NCBI RefSeq assembly: GCF_000720115.1
Contig: NZ_JOIR01000023.1
Span: 43,338 to 107,337, forward strand
Direction: 5' to 3'
Origin: Streptomyces sp. NRRL F-2580
GTDB taxonomy: Bacteria > Actinomycetota > Actinomycetes > Streptomycetales > Streptomycetaceae
DNA: 64,000 nt
The notes below the pieces were generated by a model. That model ran no database searches, was not told the origin of the DNA, and saw only the letters and a program-made list of their open reading frames with translations. Position numbers and translations under genes: made by a program. Below are positions 1-8,021 of this stretch, in pieces (the first letter of the stretch is position 1; every line of letters starts with the position of its first letter).

Positions 1-1
1 G

Positions 2-268
2 ATGCTCACGAACACGCTGTTCGCGGTCTTCGGCGGCGGTGACGGCCTCGGCTTCCGCAGCGGCGGCCTCGGCCTGCTGTTCGGTGCCATCGGCGTCATC
101 CTCGGCGCCTGCTTCCTCGCCATGGACTTCAAGCAGGTCGAGGACGGCATCGCCTACGGCGCCCCGCGCGATGAGGCCTGGCTTGCGGCCTTCGGCCTCA
201 CCGTCACCCTGGCGTGGATCTACGTGGAGATGCTGCGCATCTTCTCGATCCTCTCGGGCGACGACTAG
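2..268 (+). CDS. Bax inhibitor-1/YccA family membrane protein, C-terminal part
   Basis: Only the last 88 residues lie in the window; the reading frame is open to the left edge. Two hydrophobic segments are visible (a Gly/Leu/Ala-rich helix at about residues 20-40 and an Ala/Leu/Val helix at about 60-82), separated by an acidic loop reading DFKQVEDGIAYGAPRDEAW. That loop followed by a last helix and a short FSILSGDD tail is characteristic of the Bax inhibitor-1-like (UPF0005) family, integral membrane proteins thought to act as pH-dependent ion or calcium channels. The function in streptomycetes is not established. A strong hairpin follows at 313-351. The family call rests on recognising the C-terminal pattern; the true start is outside the window. 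Confidence 0.8.
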   Translation: MLTNTLFAVFGGGDGLGFRSGGLGLLFGAIGVILGACFLAMDFKQVEDGIAYGAPRDEAWLAAFGLTVTLAWIYVEMLRIFSILSGDD

Positions 269-312
269 CAGGACCCGCAGGCCACCCCGGCCTGCGCACG
301 GCACACGGCATG

Positions 313-351
313 GGGAAGGCCCCGCGAGCACACCGCTCGCGGGGCCTTCCC
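313..351. terminator. hairpin terminator after the Bax inhibitor-like gene
   Basis: Perfect inverted repeat: GGGAAGGCCCCGCGAG (313-328) pairs with 336-351 around a 7-base loop. It sits between the 3' ends of two convergent genes (stops at 268 and 384), so it can serve both. There is no U tract, as is usual in Streptomyces. Confidence 0.8.
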
Positions 352-383
352 GCGTCCAGGGGAACGGGGGCCGGGGGAGGGGT

Positions 384-614
384 TCAGCCGAACCGGCGCG
401 CTGCTCTGCGCAGGTCGTACTCGTGGATGATCGCCTTGGCCTGGCCGTACGACAGCTCGTGCGCGCCGCGGAGCCAGCTGACCTTCTCCTCGAACCGGAC
501 GAGTGAGGGGCCTTCGTCGACGGTGCGGAGCCAGTCGGAGACCTCACGACCGGTGGTCTGGGGGATTCTGTCGATCATGTTGCGGTGTGTCTGTTCGGAG
601 AACTCTACGGACAT
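384..614 (-). CDS. DUF4287 domain protein, 76 aa
   Basis: A short soluble protein made almost wholly of one conserved domain: THRNMIDRIPQTTGREVSDWLR, then PSLVRFEEKVSWLRG and SYGQAKAIIHEYDLRRAARRF. This spacing matches DUF4287, small proteins with a helical domain of unknown function common in actinobacteria. The start at 614 is preceded by GGAGG 6-7 bases upstream, inside the palindrome CCTCCGGAGG, so the ribosome site may itself be able to pair. The gene is divergent from the next gene and convergent with the Bax inhibitor-like gene. No catalytic residues can be proposed. Confidence 0.8.
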   Translation of the reverse strand: MSVEFSEQTHRNMIDRIPQTTGREVSDWLRTVDEGPSLVRFEEKVSWLRGAHELSYGQAKAIIHEYDLRRAARRFG

Positions 615-715
615 GGGCGCCTCCGGAGGTATCGCCGTGCTGTTCTCTTCACGCCACCGTGCCGGAGAGTTCGCCCGTTGGCAATGGTGCCCGGGCGGCG
701 CGTAAGGTCGGCCGG

Positions 716-1060
716 GTGCTTGATACTTCGCCCCTGACCGCCGTCGTGGAACGTTTCGCCGACCGGCTGCGGGCCGCGCCGCAGAGCCGCCTGCAGCAGG
801 GAGCCGCCGCCGTGGCCCTGGAACTGGCCCGCGAGCTCTCCGTACGGGCGCAGCGGCTGGAGACCCCCGGACAGGCGCCGCGGGAGCTGCCGGACGCCGG
901 CATCTTCGTCGTCGGGGACCAGGTGGCCGTGGCCGGGCTGGACCTCGCCGAGGCGCTGCGCGCCGTGGCGGCCGGCCCGGACGGCGCGACGGCCCCGTCC
1001 GACGTGCTGGACGAGGCCGTGGGGCTGGTGGAGCAGGCGGAGATCAGAGCGACGCGATGA
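716..1060 (+). CDS. conserved hypothetical protein, 114 aa
   Basis: I do not recognise the family. The protein is small, soluble and mostly helical: a basic/Leu-rich N-terminal helix (VVERFADRLRAAPQSRL), Ala-rich helices, then GIFVVGDQVAVAGLDLAEAL near residue 62. The GTG at 716 is preferred because TAAGGT, a TANNNT -10 element, lies seven bases upstream with no ribosome-binding site, the arrangement expected for a leaderless mRNA. The 3' end overlaps the convergent neighbour by 17 bp (1044-1060), so the two transcripts are complementary at their ends. The strong codon bias supports a real gene; the function is unknown. Confidence 0.65.
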   Translation: MLDTSPLTAVVERFADRLRAAPQSRLQQGAAAVALELARELSVRAQRLETPGQAPRELPDAGIFVVGDQVAVAGLDLAEALRAVAAGPDGATAPSDVLDEAVGLVEQAEIRATR

Positions 1061-1868
1061 CGCGGTCCGCGAGGATGTAGACGTTGCTGTCGGGGTCCTC
1101 CGAGTCACCACAGGAGAAGGTCAGCGCGTAGGCGCCGGAGATGCCCGAGCCGCCCAGCAGGACCGGGGCGGTGCCCGAACGCAGGGCCTCGGCGAGGCGC
1201 TCCGCGGTCTCCCGGTGCCCGGGGGTCATGCACAGCGTCGTGCCGTCGGTGAAGACGTACACGTCGAGCGTGCCCAGCGGGCCGGGGCGGACGTCCGCGA
1301 GGGCCGTACGGGCCTCAGCGAGCTCCTCCAGGCGGTTGACGGTGCGCTCGTGGTCGGCGCCGGGGTGCGAGGCCTGGGCCGGTACGAAGTCGGGGTGCGA
1401 GGGGTGGCGCCGGCGGGCGGCGGCCAGCTCGGCCGAGTCCTCGGGGTAGCCCGGGAGCTCGTCGAGGGCCTCCTCGCCCAGGAGGGGCTCCAGACCCACC
1501 ATGTCGGCCTGCCGGGGCAGGAAGACGGGGCTGTCCTCACCGAGCCCGGCCAGGCCGCCCAGCAGCGACGGGGCGTCGGCGGCGTCGCGGGCCTCCTGCG
1601 CGGCCCAGAAGGCGCGCGCCTCGGCCAGCTCACGCTCGCGCTCCTCGGCGAGGGCCTCGGCCACGGCGGCTCGTATCTCGGCGGCGGGGGACTCCACGGC
1701 GCTGCGGGCGTGCGGAACGGTCGCACCGCGGTGCTGGACCGGCGCCGCCAGCTCGGTGCGCAGGGCGGTGACCTGCTTGCGCAGACCATGGACGGCGTGC
1801 AGCGCAGCAGCGCCCACGGCCGCGGCGGCGGCAGTGGTCAGCAGCAGGGCAAGAGACATGGCGCTCAC
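1044..1868 (-). CDS. membrane-anchored hypothetical protein, 274 aa
   Basis: The start is GTG at 1868 with AGGAG seven bases upstream. Residues 4-26 form one hydrophobic helix (SLALLLTTAAAAAVGAAALHAV), followed by a coiled-coil-like Lys/Arg/Glu stretch (residues 30-100, with EALAEERERELAEARAFW). The C-terminal 80 residues look like a compact domain: PLGTLDVYVFTDGTTLCMTPGHRETAERL and SGAYALTFSCGDSEDPDSNVYILADRVIASL. The build suggests an N-terminally anchored protein with a C-terminal globular domain; the sidedness cannot be told. I recognise no enzyme motif. A 407-bp structured gap separates it from the thiolase gene upstream. Confidence 0.65.
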   Translation of the reverse strand: MSAMSLALLLTTAAAAAVGAAALHAVHGLRKQVTALRTELAAPVQHRGATVPHARSAVESPAAEIRAAVAEALAEERERELAEARAFWAAQEARDAADAPSLLGGLAGLGEDSPVFLPRQADMVGLEPLLGEEALDELPGYPEDSAELAAARRRHPSHPDFVPAQASHPGADHERTVNRLEELAEARTALADVRPGPLGTLDVYVFTDGTTLCMTPGHRETAERLAEALRSGTAPVLLGGSGISGAYALTFSCGDSEDPDSNVYILADRVIASL

Positions 1869-2020
1869 TGACTAACTCCTGAGGTGATTCGATCCCCCGA
1901 CTTCCTACATCAGAGTGTCCCGACCTGGGAATGGCGTGCAGTGCATTACGTCACGAATTGGACAGGGCTTTGGTCACAGCCGTACCCCGCTAACTGCCGC
2001 TGACCTGCACACATGCCGAT

Positions 2021-2131
2021 CCCCCAGGAGATAGGTCACATCCTGGGGGAGATTCGGTCACAGGTAGGCCGCGAGGGGGTTAGATCCGGTGTCAGTACGC
2101 CGCAGGGGATCCGGCGGGATCCCTTGCGGCG
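2021..2131. repeat. two strong inverted repeats in the 1869-2275 intergenic region
   Basis: This 407-bp gap holds no convincing gene. First element: CCCCCAGGA (2021-2029) pairs with TCCTGGGGG (2041-2049) around 11 bases. Second: CGCCGCAGGGGATCC (2098-2112) pairs with GGATCCCTTGCGGCG (2117-2131) around a GGCG loop; the single non-Watson-Crick pair would be G-U in a plus-strand RNA. GGTCACA occurs three times (1972, 2034 and 2056). The elements could be a terminator and operators for the membrane protein gene read leftward from 1868; which is not resolvable by eye. Confidence 0.6.
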
Positions 2132-2202
2132 ACTGGGCACCGGTCTTGATCCAATGAGCTCGGGTGATCGTTTCCAGCTCAGGCGCTCGCTTCTTTGGTC
2201 GC

Positions 2203-2280
2203 GCTGAGCTTCGCCACCGCTACGGGCAGGTGCCGCCCCTCGTTCCTCGGGGCGACCCCTACCCTCCGCTACGGCTCAGC
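2203..2280 (-). terminator. possible terminator of the thiolase gene
   Basis: GCTGAGC (2203-2209) pairs with GCTCAGC (2274-2280, which includes the thiolase stop codon), and inside it CGCCCC (2234-2239) pairs with GGGGCG (2249-2254). The nested stems at the 3' end of the leftward thiolase gene suggest a terminator, but the stems are short. Confidence 0.4.
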
Positions 2281-3496
2281 TCAGCCGCTCGATGACCATG
2301 GCCATGCCCTGGCCGCCGCCGACGCACATCGTCTCGAGGCCGAACTGCTTGTCGTGGAACTGCAGGCCGTTGATCAGAGTGCCGGTGATGCGGGCACCGG
2401 TCATCCCGAAGGGGTGACCGACGGCGATGGCCCCGCCGTTGACGTTCAGCTTGTCGAGGGGGATCTCCAGGTCCCGGTACGACGGGATGACCTGGGCCGC
2501 GAAGGCCTCGTTGATCTCGAACAGGTCGATGTCGCCGACCGTCAGGCCGGCCCGCTTCAGGGCCTGCTTCGACGCCTCGACCGGGCCCAGGCCCATGATC
2601 TCGGGGGAGAGGGCGGTGACGCCGGTGGAGACGATCCGGGCCAGCGGGGTCAGGCCCAGCTCACGGGCCTTGGTGTCGCTCATGATGACCAGCGCCGCGG
2701 CGCCGTCGTTGAGCGGGCAGCAGTTGCCGGCGGTGATCAGGCCGTCGGGGCGGAAGACGGGCTTGAGGCCCTGCACGCCCTCCAGGGTCACGCCGGCGCG
2801 CGGGCCGTCGTCGGTCGAGACGACCGTGCCGTCCGGGGTGGTGACCGGGGTGATCTCGCGGGCCCAGAAGCCGTTCTTGATGGCCTCTTCGGCGAGGTTC
2901 TGCGAGCGCAGGCCGAACTCGTCCATGTCCTGGCGGGTCACGCCCTTGAGGCGGGCCAGGTTCTCCGCGGTCTGCCCCATCGAGATGTAGGCGTCCGGGA
3001 GCAGGCCGTCCTCGCGCGGGTCGTGCCAGGAGGAGCCCTCGCTCTGCGCGACGGCGGCCGTACGGGCCTCCGCGTCGGCGAAGAGCGGGTTGTGCGTGTC
3101 CGGCAGGCCGTCCGAGGAGCCCTTCGCGAACCGGGAGACCGTCTCGACGCCCGCGGAGATGAAGACGTCGCCCTCGCCGGCCTTGATGGCGTGCAGCGCC
3201 ATGCGGGAGGTCTGGAGCGAGGAGGAACAGTAGCGGGTGATCGTGGTGCCCGGCAGGTAGTCCATGCCCATCTGCACGGCCACGATGCGGGCCAGGTTGT
3301 GACCCTGCTCGCCGCCGGGGAGGCCGCAGCCGAGCATCAGGTCGTCGATCTGGCGCGGGTCCAGCTCGGGGATCTTGGCGAGGGCGGCCTGGATGATCGT
3401 CGCGGTCAGGTCGTCCGGGCGGACGTCCTTGAGGGACCCCTTGCCGGCGCGCCCGATGGGAGAGCGGGCGGTGGAAACGATGACGGCTTCGGGCAT
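2276..3496 (-). CDS. acetyl-CoA C-acetyltransferase (thiolase)
   Basis: A thiolase-family enzyme of 406 aa that condenses or cleaves 3-ketoacyl-CoA/acetyl-CoA. The start is taken at ATG 3496 (MPEAVIVSTARSPIGRAGKGSL, the family's usual N-terminus) with GGAG nine bases upstream; an ATG 36 bases earlier is less likely. The acylated cysteine lies in RYCSSSLQTSRMA (near residue 90), the catalytic histidine in GGAIAVGHPFGMTGAR and the second cysteine in the C-terminal CVGGGQGMAMVIERLS, so all three catalytic elements are present. Length is normal. It is monocistronic by context. Whether it acts in beta-oxidation or in acetoacetyl-CoA synthesis cannot be told from sequence. Confidence 0.92.
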   Translation of the reverse strand: MPEAVIVSTARSPIGRAGKGSLKDVRPDDLTATIIQAALAKIPELDPRQIDDLMLGCGLPGGEQGHNLARIVAVQMGMDYLPGTTITRYCSSSLQTSRMALHAIKAGEGDVFISAGVETVSRFAKGSSDGLPDTHNPLFADAEARTAAVAQSEGSSWHDPREDGLLPDAYISMGQTAENLARLKGVTRQDMDEFGLRSQNLAEEAIKNGFWAREITPVTTPDGTVVSTDDGPRAGVTLEGVQGLKPVFRPDGLITAGNCCPLNDGAAALVIMSDTKARELGLTPLARIVSTGVTALSPEIMGLGPVEASKQALKRAGLTVGDIDLFEINEAFAAQVIPSYRDLEIPLDKLNVNGGAIAVGHPFGMTGARITGTLINGLQFHDKQFGLETMCVGGGQGMAMVIERLS

Positions 3497-3655
3497 CGGG
3501 ACTCCAAGGGGTGCGTCGTTGCGGGACCGCATGCGAAGTTACCGCCCCGTACGGTCGAGGTCACCGGGGTGGGAGTGTGATGCCGGTCGCTCCCGCGGGG
3601 GTGCGGGTGCTGTGAGCGGGTGCGGCGCCGCTGGTGGGGCCCTGCCCCAGACCCC

Positions 3656-3807
3656 GCGCCTCAAACGCCGGCGGGGCTGAAAGAGCGCGCCTCACAGGCC
3701 GGCGGGGCTGAAAGAGCGCGCCTCACAGGCCGGCGGGGCTGAAAGAGCGCGCCTCACAGGCCGGCGGGGCTGAAGACCGCGCCTCACACGCCGGCGGGGC
3801 TGGAGCC
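3656..3807. repeat. tandem array of the dispersed intergenic repeat, about five 31-bp units
   Basis: Five units start at 3656, 3687, 3718, 3749 and 3779. Each carries GCGCCTCA, then ACGCCGGCGGGGCTG or AGGCCGGCGGGGCTG, then a short AAAGAGC linker; units 2-3 are identical and unit 4 is nearly so. The last unit reaches into the SGNH hydrolase gene and supplies its stop codon (3784-3786). This is the dispersed Streptomyces-type repeat seen at many other gene ends in the window. The period is exact and spacers are absent, so it is not a CRISPR. Confidence 0.9.
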
Positions 3808-4821
3808 GGCGGTGGTGCCCGTGCCGGAGTCGGCCGGCGGGGTCGGGTCCTCGCCCGGTACCCGGCGGCGACGGCGGTGTTTGAGCAGGACCCACGGGCC
3901 GCGCGCGGCCGTGACCTCCGTACCCGCCTGGCCCGCCGCGGCGGACGCGGCCTTCGCCACCGGGAGCATGTCCTCGTCGCGGGACACGTCCAGCCGGTCC
4001 GACTCCGGCCACAGGCCGAGCGCCGCGCACAGCGTCGGCAGCACGGCCATGGCGGCGGTCGCGTACCCCTCCGCCGACGGGTGGTAGGAGTCCGGGCCGA
4101 ACATCTCGCGCGGGTTCGCGGCGAACTCCGGGCCCAGCAGGTCACCCATGGAGACCGTACGGGCGCCCAGCGCGACCACTCCTATGGTCTGCGCGGCGGC
4201 CAGCTGCCGCGAGACCCGCCGGGCCACCCAGCGCAGCGGCTGGTACACCGGCTCGATCGTGCCCAGGTCAGGGCAGGTGCCCACGACGACCTCGGCCCCC
4301 GCCATCCGCAGCCGCCGCACGGCCGAGGTCAGGCAGCGCACGGACTGGGTCGGCGGCATCCGGCGCGTCACGTCGTTCGCGCCGATCATGATCACGCATA
4401 CGTCCGGCGCGGGGCTCCCGTCGTTCAGCAGCAGCCCCGCCTGCCGGTCCAGATCGTCGGACATGGCCCCCGACAGGGCCACGTTGCGCAGCTCCACCGG
4501 GCGCTCGGCCACCGCCGCCAGCCCGGACGCCAGCAGGGCCGCCGGCGTCTGCCGGGCCCGCCGCACGCCGAGTCCCGCGGCCGTGGAATCGCCCAGCATG
4601 CCCAGGCGCAGCGGTCCCGGGCTCTGTTCCGGGCCGCCGAACTCGCTCCCGTACAGCCCGTCGGCGCGCGGCGGATCGCCCAGACCGGTGCCCACCGTGC
4701 GCTTGGCGAACTGCACCTCGGCCAGCACCAGACCCACCGCGGCGGCCCCGACCAGTCCGAGTCCGCCCCCGCCGTACGCTGCCCCCGCCGCGATCCGGCG
4801 GGCCGTTCTCGCCCTGGACAC
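3784..4821 (-). CDS. SGNH/GDSL-family hydrolase, membrane-anchored
   Basis: A 345-aa protein starting at GTG 4821, the first start after an upstream in-frame stop, with GGAGG about 11 bases away. A hydrophobic segment at residues 10-35 should tether or export it. The SGNH blocks follow in order: LGDSTAAGLGV (catalytic Ser, about residue 77), the Gly-containing block near LSGAMSDD, IGANDVT (Asn) and GPDSYHPSAEGYATAA (Asp/His). The likely activity is an esterase or acylhydrolase on the outer face; the substrate is unknown. The C-terminal 60 residues are basic then Pro/Gly/Thr-rich, and the final residues SSPAGV are encoded by a unit of the tandem repeat. CBS is divergent upstream. Confidence 0.88.
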   Translation of the reverse strand: MSRARTARRIAAGAAYGGGGLGLVGAAAVGLVLAEVQFAKRTVGTGLGDPPRADGLYGSEFGGPEQSPGPLRLGMLGDSTAAGLGVRRARQTPAALLASGLAAVAERPVELRNVALSGAMSDDLDRQAGLLLNDGSPAPDVCVIMIGANDVTRRMPPTQSVRCLTSAVRRLRMAGAEVVVGTCPDLGTIEPVYQPLRWVARRVSRQLAAAQTIGVVALGARTVSMGDLLGPEFAANPREMFGPDSYHPSAEGYATAAMAVLPTLCAALGLWPESDRLDVSRDEDMLPVAKAASAAAGQAGTEVTAARGPWVLLKHRRRRRVPGEDPTPPADSGTGTTAGSSPAGV

Positions 4822-4946
4822 CCTTCAGGCCACCTCCTCGGTCCTCATTGATCCCTACCTGCCCCGTACGCACGGTCGGCCAATCCCTTTACGCATACTC
4901 TGGCCAGACCTCCCGGAGAACCCGTGGAGTCCCCTCCTTGGAGAAC

Positions 4947-6335
4947 ATGGTGCAATTCCACGACTCGATGATCAGCCTCGTCGGCAACACCCCGCTGGTG
5001 AAGCTCAACCGTGTGACCGAAGGCCTGCAGGCCACCGTCCTTGCGAAGGTCGAGTACTTCAATCCCGGTGGATCCGTGAAGGACCGGATCGCCGTACGGA
5101 TGATCGAGGCCGCCGAGCAGAGCGGAGCCCTCAAGCCCGGCGGCACCATCGTGGAGCCGACCAGCGGCAACACGGGTGTAGGACTCGCCATCGTGGCCCA
5201 GCAGAAGGGCTACAAGTGCATCTTCGTCTGCCCTGACAAGGTGTCCATGGACAAGATCAACGTGCTGCGCGCCTACGGTGCCGACGTCGTGGTCTGCCCG
5301 ACCGCCGTCGACCCCGAGCACCCGGACTCGTACTACAACGTGTCCGACCGCCTGGTGCGCGAGACCCCGGGCGCCTGGAAGCCCGACCAGTACAGCAACC
5401 CGAACAACCCCCGTTCGCACTACGAGACCACCGGCCCCGAGCTGTGGGACCAGACGGACGGGAAGATCACCCACTTCGTCGCGGGCGTGGGCACGGGCGG
5501 CACGATTTCCGGTACCGGCAACTACCTCAAGGAGGTCAGCGGCGGGAAGGTCAAGGTCATCGGCGCCGACCCCGAGGGTTCCGTCTACTCCGGCGGCTCC
5601 GGCCGCCCGTACCTCGTCGAGGGCGTCGGCGAGGACTTCTGGCCGACCGCCTACGACCCCAACGTCACGGACGAGATCATCGCGGTGTCCGACAAGGACT
5701 CCTTCCAGATGACCCGCCGCCTGGCGAAGGAGGAGGGCCTGCTCGTCGGCGGCTCCTGCGGCATGGCGGTCGTGGCCGCCCTGCGCGCCGCCGAGGGTCT
5801 CGGCCCGGACGACGTGGTCGTCGTCCTGCTGCCGGACAGCGGCCGCGGCTACATGAGCAAGATCTTCAGCGACGAGTGGATGGCGGGCCACGGCTTCCTG
5901 GAGGAGGCCGGACCGGCCGCCCGCATCGGCGACGTGCTGGACGACAAGGAGGGCGGCATCCCCTCCCTCGTCCACATGCACCCCGAGGAGACGGTCGGCC
6001 AGGCGATCGAGGTCCTGCGGGAGTACGGCGTCTCGCAGATGCCCATCGTCAAGCCGGGCGCCGGTCACCCGGACGTGATGGCCGCCGAGGTCATCGGCTC
6101 GGTCGTCGAGAAGGAGCTGCTGGCGGCGCTGTTCGCGCAGCGGGCCTCCCTGACGGACCCGCTGGAGAAGCACATGAGCTCGCCGCTGCCGCAGGTCGGC
6201 TCGGGCGAGCCGGTGTCCGAGCTGATGGCGGTGCTCGGTGAGGCGGACGCGGCGATCGTGCTCGTCGAGGGCAAGCCCACCGGTGTGGTGAGCCGTCAGG
6301 ACCTGCTGGCGTTCCTGGCCAAGTCCGCCAAGTAG
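4947..6335 (+). CDS. cbs: cystathionine beta-synthase
   Basis: A PLP enzyme that joins serine and homocysteine to cystathionine in transsulfuration. The start is ATG 4947 (MVQFHDSMISLVGNTPLVKLN) with GGAG seven bases upstream. The fold-type II PLP domain covers residues 1-310: Lys45 in NPGGSVKDR should bind PLP, SGNTGVGLA binds the substrate, VGTGGTISGTGNYLKE cups the phosphate and GGSCGMA closes the site. Two CBS domains fill residues 330-462 and probably bind an adenosyl ligand. Length (462 aa) is typical of actinobacterial CBS, which lacks the heme domain of the human enzyme. TACTCT near 4905 is a possible -10. An O-acetylserine sulfhydrylase would lack the C-terminal CBS pair. Confidence 0.95.
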   Translation: MVQFHDSMISLVGNTPLVKLNRVTEGLQATVLAKVEYFNPGGSVKDRIAVRMIEAAEQSGALKPGGTIVEPTSGNTGVGLAIVAQQKGYKCIFVCPDKVSMDKINVLRAYGADVVVCPTAVDPEHPDSYYNVSDRLVRETPGAWKPDQYSNPNNPRSHYETTGPELWDQTDGKITHFVAGVGTGGTISGTGNYLKEVSGGKVKVIGADPEGSVYSGGSGRPYLVEGVGEDFWPTAYDPNVTDEIIAVSDKDSFQMTRRLAKEEGLLVGGSCGMAVVAALRAAEGLGPDDVVVVLLPDSGRGYMSKIFSDEWMAGHGFLEEAGPAARIGDVLDDKEGGIPSLVHMHPEETVGQAIEVLREYGVSQMPIVKPGAGHPDVMAAEVIGSVVEKELLAALFAQRASLTDPLEKHMSSPLPQVGSGEPVSELMAVLGEADAAIVLVEGKPTGVVSRQDLLAFLAKSAK

Positions 6336-6378
6336 CCCGTACGGGGCCGCGCGTGGCCTTCGTGCAAACGGTACGGGC
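6335..6378 (+). terminator. hairpin after cystathionine beta-synthase
   Basis: GCCCGTAC (6335-6342) pairs with GTACGGGC (6371-6378); an inner GGCC/GGCC stem lies at 6345-6358. It directly follows the cbs stop codon. Confidence 0.55.
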
Positions 6379-6557
6379 ACGACACGTGACGGCAGCACCG
6401 GCTTAACACGGCTGGGGCACAGTGGTGGTTGTCGGCAGGGAGGACCGGGAGACCGGAACCCGGCCGGCACCACCGAACGGCGTACGCGTACCTCCGGAGC
6501 GGCTCCCGGACCGCGCGGACGTCACGGACGCGGACGGCCCTGACCCGGCCGTGTCCT

Positions 6558-6616
6558 GCGCGGGGACCGCCGTCGTCCCGCCCCTCGGGCAACCGAGGGT
6601 GCGGCGGTCCCCGCGC
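6558..6616. terminator. strong bidirectional terminator hairpin
   Basis: GCGCGGGGACCGCCG (6558-6572) pairs perfectly with CGGCGGTCCCCGCGC (6602-6616), with an inner CCTCGG/CCGAGG hairpin in the loop. It lies seven bases from the stop of the leftward gene at 6623 and downstream of the rightward cbs gene. Apart from it and the 6335-6378 hairpin, the 287-bp gap holds nothing I can identify. Confidence 0.8.
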
Positions 6617-6622
6617 ACCAAC

Positions 6623-6997
6623 CTATTCGGCGGACCGGCGCCGGAACCGCTTGTTGGCGTGGATGAAGTTCACGCCCACGATCCCGGCCCAGGCGACCAG
6701 GAGCCCGCTGAAGTGCGCCTGCGCGGCGGCGATGGCCGACAGCGGGACCGCCAGCACCAGCGTGATGATCGCGAAGCCGAAGCGTTCGCCGAAGTTCCCG
6801 TCCGCCGGCGAGGCGGAGGGGCGGGTTTCGCCGCGGGCCGCGGACAGGCGTTCCTCCGCGAGGCGCCGCCGGACCTGGGTGTCGACCTTCTCGACGAACG
6901 AGTCCACCAGCGCGGCCTCGTACTCCGGACCCAGCTCCCGCCGGGCGTCCAGCGTGGCGTCGAGTTCCTTCTTCAGCTCTTGGGCGTGGGCGTCCAT
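6623..6997 (-). CDS. small membrane protein, 124 aa, unknown function
   Basis: The start is ATG 6997 with a G-rich TTGGGGGT stretch just upstream. Residues 1-60 are charged and helical (ELKKELDATLDARRELGPEYEAALVDSFVEKVDTQVRRRLAEERL). Residues 74-112 contain two hydrophobic helices (FGFAIITLVLAVPLSAIAAAQ and SGLLVAWAGIVGVNFIHA), ending in a basic NKRFRRRSAE tail. The pattern resembles small actinobacterial proteins annotated as integral membrane proteins. It is divergent from the RpiR-type regulator, whose promoter lies in the shared 151-bp gap. Confidence 0.7.
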   Translation of the reverse strand: MDAHAQELKKELDATLDARRELGPEYEAALVDSFVEKVDTQVRRRLAEERLSAARGETRPSASPADGNFGERFGFAIITLVLAVPLSAIAAAQAHFSGLLVAWAGIVGVNFIHANKRFRRRSAE

Positions 6998-7085
6998 ACC
7001 CCCAACGTAGGAAGCACCGCGGGCCCCCGCACTGGGGCTAGCCCCCGTATCCGCCGTATCCGCATCGCGGGCGCGGCTTGCCGAG

Positions 7086-7125
7086 CTGCATAACCACATG
7101 CAGAGTGCTCCGTGACTGAATAGAT
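7086..7125. promoter_or_regulatory. two operator-like elements upstream of the RpiR-type regulator
   Basis: CTGCAT (7086-7091) and ATGCAG (7098-7103) form a perfect inverted repeat with a 6-base centre. Thirteen bases on, TGACTGAATAGATC (7114-7127) repeats nine bases (TGACTGAAT) found in the hutU promoter palindrome at 9652-9668. Shared sites at the regulator's own promoter and at hutU suggest autoregulation plus control of the hut operon. Confidence 0.55.
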
Positions 7126-7148
7126 CGACGGGGACGGAGGGGACGGGA

Positions 7149-7991
7149 ATGAGCGACAGCCCGGCCGCGCGGCTGCAGAAGCTGTTCGAGGGGCACCGGC
7201 TGACGCCGACGCAGCGGCGCATCGCGCACTGCATGGTCCGCGGGGCGGCGGAGGTGCCCTTCCTGTCGAGCGTCGAGCTCGCCGAGCTGGCCGGGGTGAG
7301 CCAGCCGTCGGTGACCCGGTTCGCGGTGGCCCTGGGCTTCGACGGATATCCCGCACTGCGCCGGCACCTGCGCGAGGTGGCTCCCGCCGAGCGGGTCGAG
7401 GCCGCGCAGGAGGACTCGTACAACGAGTACCAGCAGGCCGTCCTGGGCGAGATCGAGAACCTGCGGCAACTGGCGGAGATGCTCGCCGATCCCGCGCCGG
7501 TGGAGGAGGCGGGGCGGCTGCTCGCCGCCTCGGCCCCGCTGCCGGTGCTCGGGCTGCGGGCGGCGTCCTCGCAGGCGCGCGGGTTCGCGTACTTCGCCGC
7601 CAAGGTGCACCCGGACGTACGCCTCCTCGACGAGGGCGGCTCGATGCTCGCCGACCGCATCGACGCGGCCGCCGGCGCGGGGGCCTCGGCGCTGCTGTGC
7701 TTCGCACTGCCGCGGCATCCCCGGGAGGTGGCGGAGGCGCTGGAGCACGCGCGGGCGGCCGGGCTGAGCGTGGTGACGGTCGCCGACTCGGCCTTCGCGC
7801 CGGTGGCCCGCCACTCGGACCTGCTGATCCCGGCGCCGGTCGGGACGGGGCTGGCCTTCGACACGGCGTGCGCGCCGATGCTGCTGGGGCGGGTGCTGCT
7901 GGAGGCGATGGCGGACGCCCTCCCGGACGCCCAGGCCCGCCTGGAGGCCTTCGACGCCCGGGCCGCGGCGCGCGGCCTCTTCGTGGAATAG
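7149..7991 (+). CDS. MurR/RpiR-family transcriptional regulator (candidate hut regulator)
   Basis: A 280-aa DNA-binding protein. The N-terminal 75 residues form the RpiR HTH_6 domain (LTPTQRRIAHCMVRGAAEVPFLSSVELAELAGVSQPSVTRFAVALGFDGYPALRRHL). Residues 120-260 form a SIS domain (PVLGLRAASSQARGFAYFAAKVHPDVRLLDEGGSML and LLCFALPRHPREVAEALEHARAAG), normally a phosphosugar sensor. The start ATG 7149 has GGAGGGG ten bases upstream. The gene is separated from hutU by the convergent decarboxylase gene but shares the TGACTGAAT element with the hutU promoter, so I infer that it controls histidine utilisation. The effector (urocanate or another ligand) is unknown. The 3' end runs into a large repeat palindrome. 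Confidence 0.85.
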   Translation: MSDSPAARLQKLFEGHRLTPTQRRIAHCMVRGAAEVPFLSSVELAELAGVSQPSVTRFAVALGFDGYPALRRHLREVAPAERVEAAQEDSYNEYQQAVLGEIENLRQLAEMLADPAPVEEAGRLLAASAPLPVLGLRAASSQARGFAYFAAKVHPDVRLLDEGGSMLADRIDAAAGAGASALLCFALPRHPREVAEALEHARAAGLSVVTVADSAFAPVARHSDLLIPAPVGTGLAFDTACAPMLLGRVLLEAMADALPDAQARLEAFDARAAARGLFVE

Positions 7992-8021
7992 CCGCCTCAA
8001 CCGCCGGCGCGGCTGAAGGAC

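Noticed and set aside
2013..2207. Small plus-strand gene of 64 codons in the 1869-2275 gap
   Set aside because: No ribosome site, poor codon bias, and it runs through two strong inverted repeats.
3656..3807. CRISPR array suggested by the regular 31-bp repeats
   Set aside because: Units are contiguous without unique spacers, no cas genes are present, and the same sequence occurs singly elsewhere.
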